Origin: Bigelowiella natans CCMP2755
Taxonomy: Eukaryota > Cercozoa > Chlorarachniophyceae
DNA length: 35,113 nt
Assembly (NCBI GenBank): GCA_000320545.1
Contig: ADNK01001968.1
Span: 1-35,113 of the forward strand
Direction of reading: 5' to 3'
The notes beneath the pieces are model-generated. The model ran no database searches and had not been told where the DNA came from. It saw nothing but the letters and a program-made list of their open reading frames with translations. Each line of letters opens with the position of its first letter. Position 1 is the first letter of the stretch. The translations under genes were made by a program, and so were the position numbers. Shown one piece after another: positions 31,416 to 35,113 of the stretch.

Positions 31416-31482
31416 GCATATGTGTGAGACGGGAGTCGTAACGAATAAATGCTAAAAATCCTTATTTCAATGATCATCCTAG
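31416..31482 (+). repeat. Dispersed repeat, copy C
   Basis: TGTGTGAGACGGGAGTCGTA, a longer A/T-rich middle, then TTTCAATGATCATCCTA. It is preceded by an unusual run of CTAGCATGC-type palindromes at 31381-31414. Confidence 0.6.
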
Positions 31483-32069
31483 GTGTGCATGTAAGCGCAA
31501 CCTAACTACTAATCTTGTACTACACTACACTGCTCGTAGATGTTCTATACTATTCTAGTGTTGCGTGTGAGGGCAATTTTGTTCTTCTGAACACGTCGTA
31601 CGTCTAGCTGGCGCATTCACATTTCACGCTTATTGCTCGTGCGGCGACACTAGGACAGCATAGCAGCAGACTGAACATCATCGGTCATGATCGCACAAGC
31701 AATTTGTACCACAGCATAGTCCAATGTTGAGCATTCACATGTAAACATTCATCTCTAAAGATGCATATTAGACTCATCTGTGGGCTACATGCAACAAGGC
31801 GAAGTAGCTTATTAGTAAGCTCTCACCTTAACTCTCTTCTCTCCACTTATCATAGTTGGTTCAAGTTATACTCTTGCTGTGTTGCTACTCAAGCAGCAAC
31901 TACTATTAATTTAATCATCCCACTACTCCTACTCTTCCTACTCAGAAACAACGCCACTACGGCTGGGTGCCTCAAAATTCTACTGGAAGCGAAAAACGAC
32001 GACTACTATTCAAACACGGGATTCTTGGGGGAGCGGCCAGTTGCATCTACTGATAGGTACCAGAACAGC

Positions 32070-33274
32070 TCAGGTGCCTCGGGGCTTTATCTTGTAAGAC
32101 ATATTGTAAAGCGTGTCCTCGTCCCTGGCCGAACGAAGGGAGTGCTCAAGAAGCTCTAGGATGTTGGGCTTTGATTTCTGCGTGTAGCGATTGCCCTTGA
32201 ACAAAAGCGCATCGGACACGAGCTGCCCCATCCGCTCAATCTTCTTCAGGTTGACCCAGACCTAGAATGCGACGGCGGCGCGGGGGGGGGGGAGGGGGGG
32301 AAAGCAGGAAGAAAGTGGGAAAAGAACGTGTCAGAGATCGAAAGGCGATATGCGCGATTGCTGCACACCATGACGACATCCACCGGCACTTATTGAGGTT
32401 GTTGTACTAATAATCATCATCCCATCATCATCATCATCATTATCGTCATCATCGTCACACCGTGCCGTCATCAAACTTGGTCTTGATCTTGGGCTTGGCC
32501 TCCTCGTAGCACAACATGTCGCGCAGCAGCACTCCGAAGTACGGCACACAGGGCCGTCCCTTCTGCTTCTTCAGTGCGGCCCGATAAGCCTTGTAGTTCC
32601 CGGTCATGGCGCAAATGGCGGCGAGCTCGTTGAGCACCTTCTGGTCGAATTGTGGTTGGTTCTTTAGGATACGCGCTACCGGGGTCTGCTGCAAGCCCAC
32701 CATGATCTCGAAGAGGCTGTTGAAGTTGTTCTGGATGAAGAGGGCAAGAGGGGGGAGGGGGGGGGAGGGGGAGTGAGAATGGTCATCTGCCAGAGAAAGC
32801 TATTTACCGCAACGATAGATCATCATCCATGTTTAAAGTATGAATTCACCAATGCAGCGACAATTAATTAATACTCCTCCTTGTTATCTTTCTTCTTCTT
32901 CTTCTTCTTTCTTCTACGGCCACTATTATTCCTGCTTACTACTACTACTACTACCACAAAATAGCAGGTCTTCGCGACGCCAAGCCACCGATTCGCCGTC
33001 GTCACGCACTTTGGCACATCCTGCTGCAGTAGCACCGTAGTCCCCACCCAGCGCGCGACATGCTCCGAGATCTTCATCTGGTTTCGAGACGTGCCCTCAT
33101 AGCCTTTCTTGATGAAGTCGCGTCCACTCAAGCTCTGCAGCCGCCGCTGAAGGTGATAAGGGGAAGGGGGTGGGGGGGGGAAGGGTTATCCTATGACTTG
33201 CTCCGAGGTATTTAGATAAGTGGAAGAAAAGGCAAAAGAGGATGGGTTCTGATCGATTTATATATGTATGTACA

Positions 33275-33330
<56 letters not shown>

Positions 33331-34853
33331 CATCGGTTATTTAGTCCTATTCATCGGATAAACACGCGAAAACATCGGTGCCGCCCCTCTCAAGAGTATT
33401 TGTTGTTGTTGTTGTTGTTGTTGTGAGTCTCCGGGTTGTCATCAACATATGGCACTCTCGCCGACAGAGATTCAGCAGCCCGCCGCCGCCACCAGCAGCA
33501 GCACTACTACTACTACTACTACTACTACTACCTGTGCGATTAGCGTCATCTCCATCGCCACATCCTTACACCACATCTCCATCTCAGTTTTTGTTTTCAA
33601 TTTATGTTGTGCAATGACGATTGGCCTTCGCCTCTGCTGCTGCTGCTGCTGCTGCACCGCCCCACCACCGGAAAAGGATGGTGGGGAGGACCCGCAGCTG
33701 CTGCTCGTGCTAGGCTCAGGGGCGGAGATCGTCTTTTTGCATTCGGGGCATCATCATCATCATCATCGTCGTCGTCGTTGTTGTTGTTGTTGTTGTTGTT
33801 ATTATTGCGAGTGAAAGGTCCCAAGGAAGTGTGCGGATTTATTCATTCACGGGTCGAATAACCAAATAAACAAATACCAAAAAAATAAAACCACCGCCAC
33901 CACCACCACCACCACCACCACCACCCCATTATTTTCATGTTCACGAAGACGACGACGAGGACCACGACGAACAACAGAATCACTGTAAATCAATCACACA
34001 CGCACAACTCCCCCCTCTTCCTTCCTAACACCAAACACCACCACCACCACTACTACTACTCCTACTACGATGACTCCTCCCATCATCATCCCCGTCAGCC
34101 ATTCACCATTGACTGCACGTCCTAATACCTTGACGTGCTGCTGCTGCGAGAGCAGATGGATGGAGAAATCGTCGTAGTCCTTCGCCTCGTCCCGAGGCAG
34201 AAACGTCGGGTACATGTAGTAGGGAACGCTTTCCTCGAGGTCCAGTGACTCCATTGCATTCTCCATAGCATCCAGCACCCTCTTGCTCTGATGACGATGA
34301 TGACGATGGTGATGATGATGATGGTGATGGGCGTCAATAGTGGTAAGATTCGTGATATATTCGCGATGGGTTCGGCGAGATTCGGTGTGCCTCTATCGTG
34401 CATTATTAGAGAGAATTGTTGTTTTGAATGGAACCCTTCTCCCACTACCCCCTGGATGATCGTCGAGGCAAGACTACTACGACCGGCATCGTGTTGGCCT
34501 TTCTCGCCAGCCCCGACGATGGGTCTCATTGATTGCGCAGATGGTGTATCATCATCATCATCATCATTGTTATATCATCGTCGTCATCACTCACCATCTT
34601 ATCGTGGAAGGCGGACTCCGCTGTGGTCAGCTTCGATATCTGCACAGAATTTATCAGCTAAGCATATAAAAAGCATAGGCCCTCCTCCTCCTCATCATCA
34701 TCATAGGCGCCATCAGCATGCAATCTCATCTCCCCCCCCTCCTTTCTTTCCTCTTCCACAACACACCTCCTTTGCATCCTCAAGCAGCTCCTGCACCAAG
34801 CTGCGATTCGAGCAGAAGTCCTCAGGGTACTCCTTTATCCACGCTTTCAGATG
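32070..34853 (-). CDS. RasGEF (CDC25-homology) domain protein, 5' part missing
   Basis: Guanine-nucleotide exchange factor for Ras-type GTPases, acting at membranes in signalling. Seven exons lie in the window: 34853-34767, 34639-34595, 34287-34129, 33732-33532, 33146-32958, 32730-32461, 32261-32070, giving 380 residues; upstream exons lie beyond 35113. The first exon (HLKAWIKEYPEDFCSNRSLV) resembles a RasGEF N-terminal module. The catalytic domain begins at VAMEMTLIAQ and includes ANRWLGVAKTCYFNNFNSLF, VARILKNQPQF, NYKAYRAALKK, CVPYFGVLLRDMLCYEE and VWVNLKKIERMGQLV. Exon 33732-33532 carries seven Gln from a CAG repeat, ahead of a basic stretch; its acceptor (AAAAAG) is the weakest. All six introns are phase 0. 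The end is LYNMSYKIKPRGT then TGA. Confidence 0.88.
33279..33330. repeat. Compound (TA)n(TG)n microsatellite in a RasGEF intron
   Basis: TA tract then TG tract in intron 33147-33531. On the gene's strand this reads CA then TA, as elsewhere. The same intron also holds (GTT)n at 33401-33424 and (ACT)n at 33503-33530 next to the donor. Confidence 0.9.
33751..34130. repeat. Triplet repeats in RasGEF intron 3
   Basis: (CAT)n/(CGT)n/(GTT)n at about 33750-33806, (CAC)n at about 33892-33926 and CAC/TAC-rich DNA at about 34035-34070. Long poly-Ser, poly-Leu, poly-Asn and poly-Asp frames come from these tracts. Confidence 0.85.
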
Positions 34854-35113
34854 CTGTGTCAGGGAAGGAGGGAGGGGGAAGGGGGGGGGGGGGGGGGGGT
34901 TGGTTGGGGGTGGGGGCCATGTTGATGGGGGGGGGGGGGGGGGGCGCTTTTTTTTTTTTGCTTGGCTGGATAATTTGGTGCGGATATAGAAGCGGACCGC
35001 GGGGGGGGCGGCCTTCCACGAGAAGATGGGTGGTGATGACGACGATAAAATTCCCCTGATGATGGTGATGAGGGTCCCCCACCCGCGCGTGCGATAAAAA
35101 ACCTCGTAGGGGG
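34854..35113. other. Probable RasGEF intron with long G runs
   Basis: Upstream (minus strand) of exon 34853-34767. It holds G runs at about 34880-34900 and 34927-34944, a T run at 34949-34959 and a further G run near 35001-35008. No exon is evident, so the next coding segment is probably outside the window. Confidence 0.55.

Larger units (their letters stand above)
30974..32069. other. Spacer between convergent HINT and RasGEF genes
   Basis: No supported gene. It carries dispersed-repeat copies B (31301-31366) and C (31416-31482) with TAGC-rich DNA between them. A 132-codon plus-strand frame at 31761-32159 overlaps the last RasGEF exon on the other strand and looks like chance. Confidence 0.6.

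Noticed and set aside
31761-32159. 132-codon plus-strand frame
   Set aside because: It overlaps the last RasGEF exon on the opposite strand, has low-complexity Leu/Thr stretches and no splice-consistent partner.
33449-33861. Poly-Thr, poly-Ser, poly-Leu and poly-Cys frames near the RasGEF CAG tract
   Set aside because: They are alternative readings of triplet repeats. Only the minus-strand frame with seven Gln continues into the RasGEF domain.

Overview
The window is eukaryotic nuclear DNA. Almost every recognisable gene is split into short exons by GT-AG introns (from 57 bp to more than 800 bp), genes lie on both strands at high density, and the long introns and spacers are full of microsatellites (CA, TA, GA, GAT, GTA, GAG). 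Two genes encode plastid-type enzymes, a pyruvate dehydrogenase E1-alpha subunit and EPSP synthase. Both begin with a hydrophobic signal-peptide-like segment followed by a basic, Ser/Arg/Ala-rich stretch. That is the two-part leader of algae with a secondary plastid. Neither leader shows the Phe that diatoms and cryptophytes place after the signal peptide, so a chlorarachniophyte-like alga is my best guess (inference).

Layout. 1-1498: mostly unresolved, with hints of a minus-strand gene. 1609-6866 (+): a multi-exon gene for a multi-pass membrane protein, partly resolved. 6867-8093: TAGC-rich spacer with a dispersed repeat. 8094-9599 (-): 3-methyladenine DNA glycosylase I (Tag), six exons. 9933-10316 (+): a small coiled-coil-like protein, tentative. 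10409-16124: a complete Ty3/gypsy-type LTR retrotransposon on the minus strand, with identical 326-bp LTRs and one uninterrupted 1657-residue gag-pol. It sits between two convergent genes. 16477-19215 (-): plastid PDH E1-alpha, 15 exons. 19388-19825 (-): a small Cys-containing protein, tentative. 19795-21280 (+): a J-domain protein with a PPR-like tail. 22609-28435 (+): EPSP synthase, 21 exons. 29425-29872 (-): RPA14/RPA3-like subunit of replication protein A, divergent from 30188-30973 (+), a HINT-type HIT protein with a mitochondrial-like presequence. 32070-34853 (-): the C-terminal part of a RasGEF protein whose 5' end lies beyond the window.

The genes do not form a pathway: neighbours cover DNA repair and replication (Tag, RPA14), plastid metabolism (PDH E1-alpha for acetyl-CoA, EPSP synthase for the shikimate pathway), chaperone or RNA-related work and signalling. 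The observations most worth following are: the EPSP synthase has Ser where most family members have the glyphosate-contact Pro; a roughly 75-bp element is shared just upstream of two start codons; a dispersed repeat of about 50-60 bp occurs at least five times, always in gene 3' flanks; and the retrotransposon has a short DDE spacing, an extra C-terminal tail and LTRs rich in perfect hairpins.

All exon models were built by eye from splice consensus, phase and family similarity. No transcript or database was available. I saw no tRNA, rRNA or CRISPR array.
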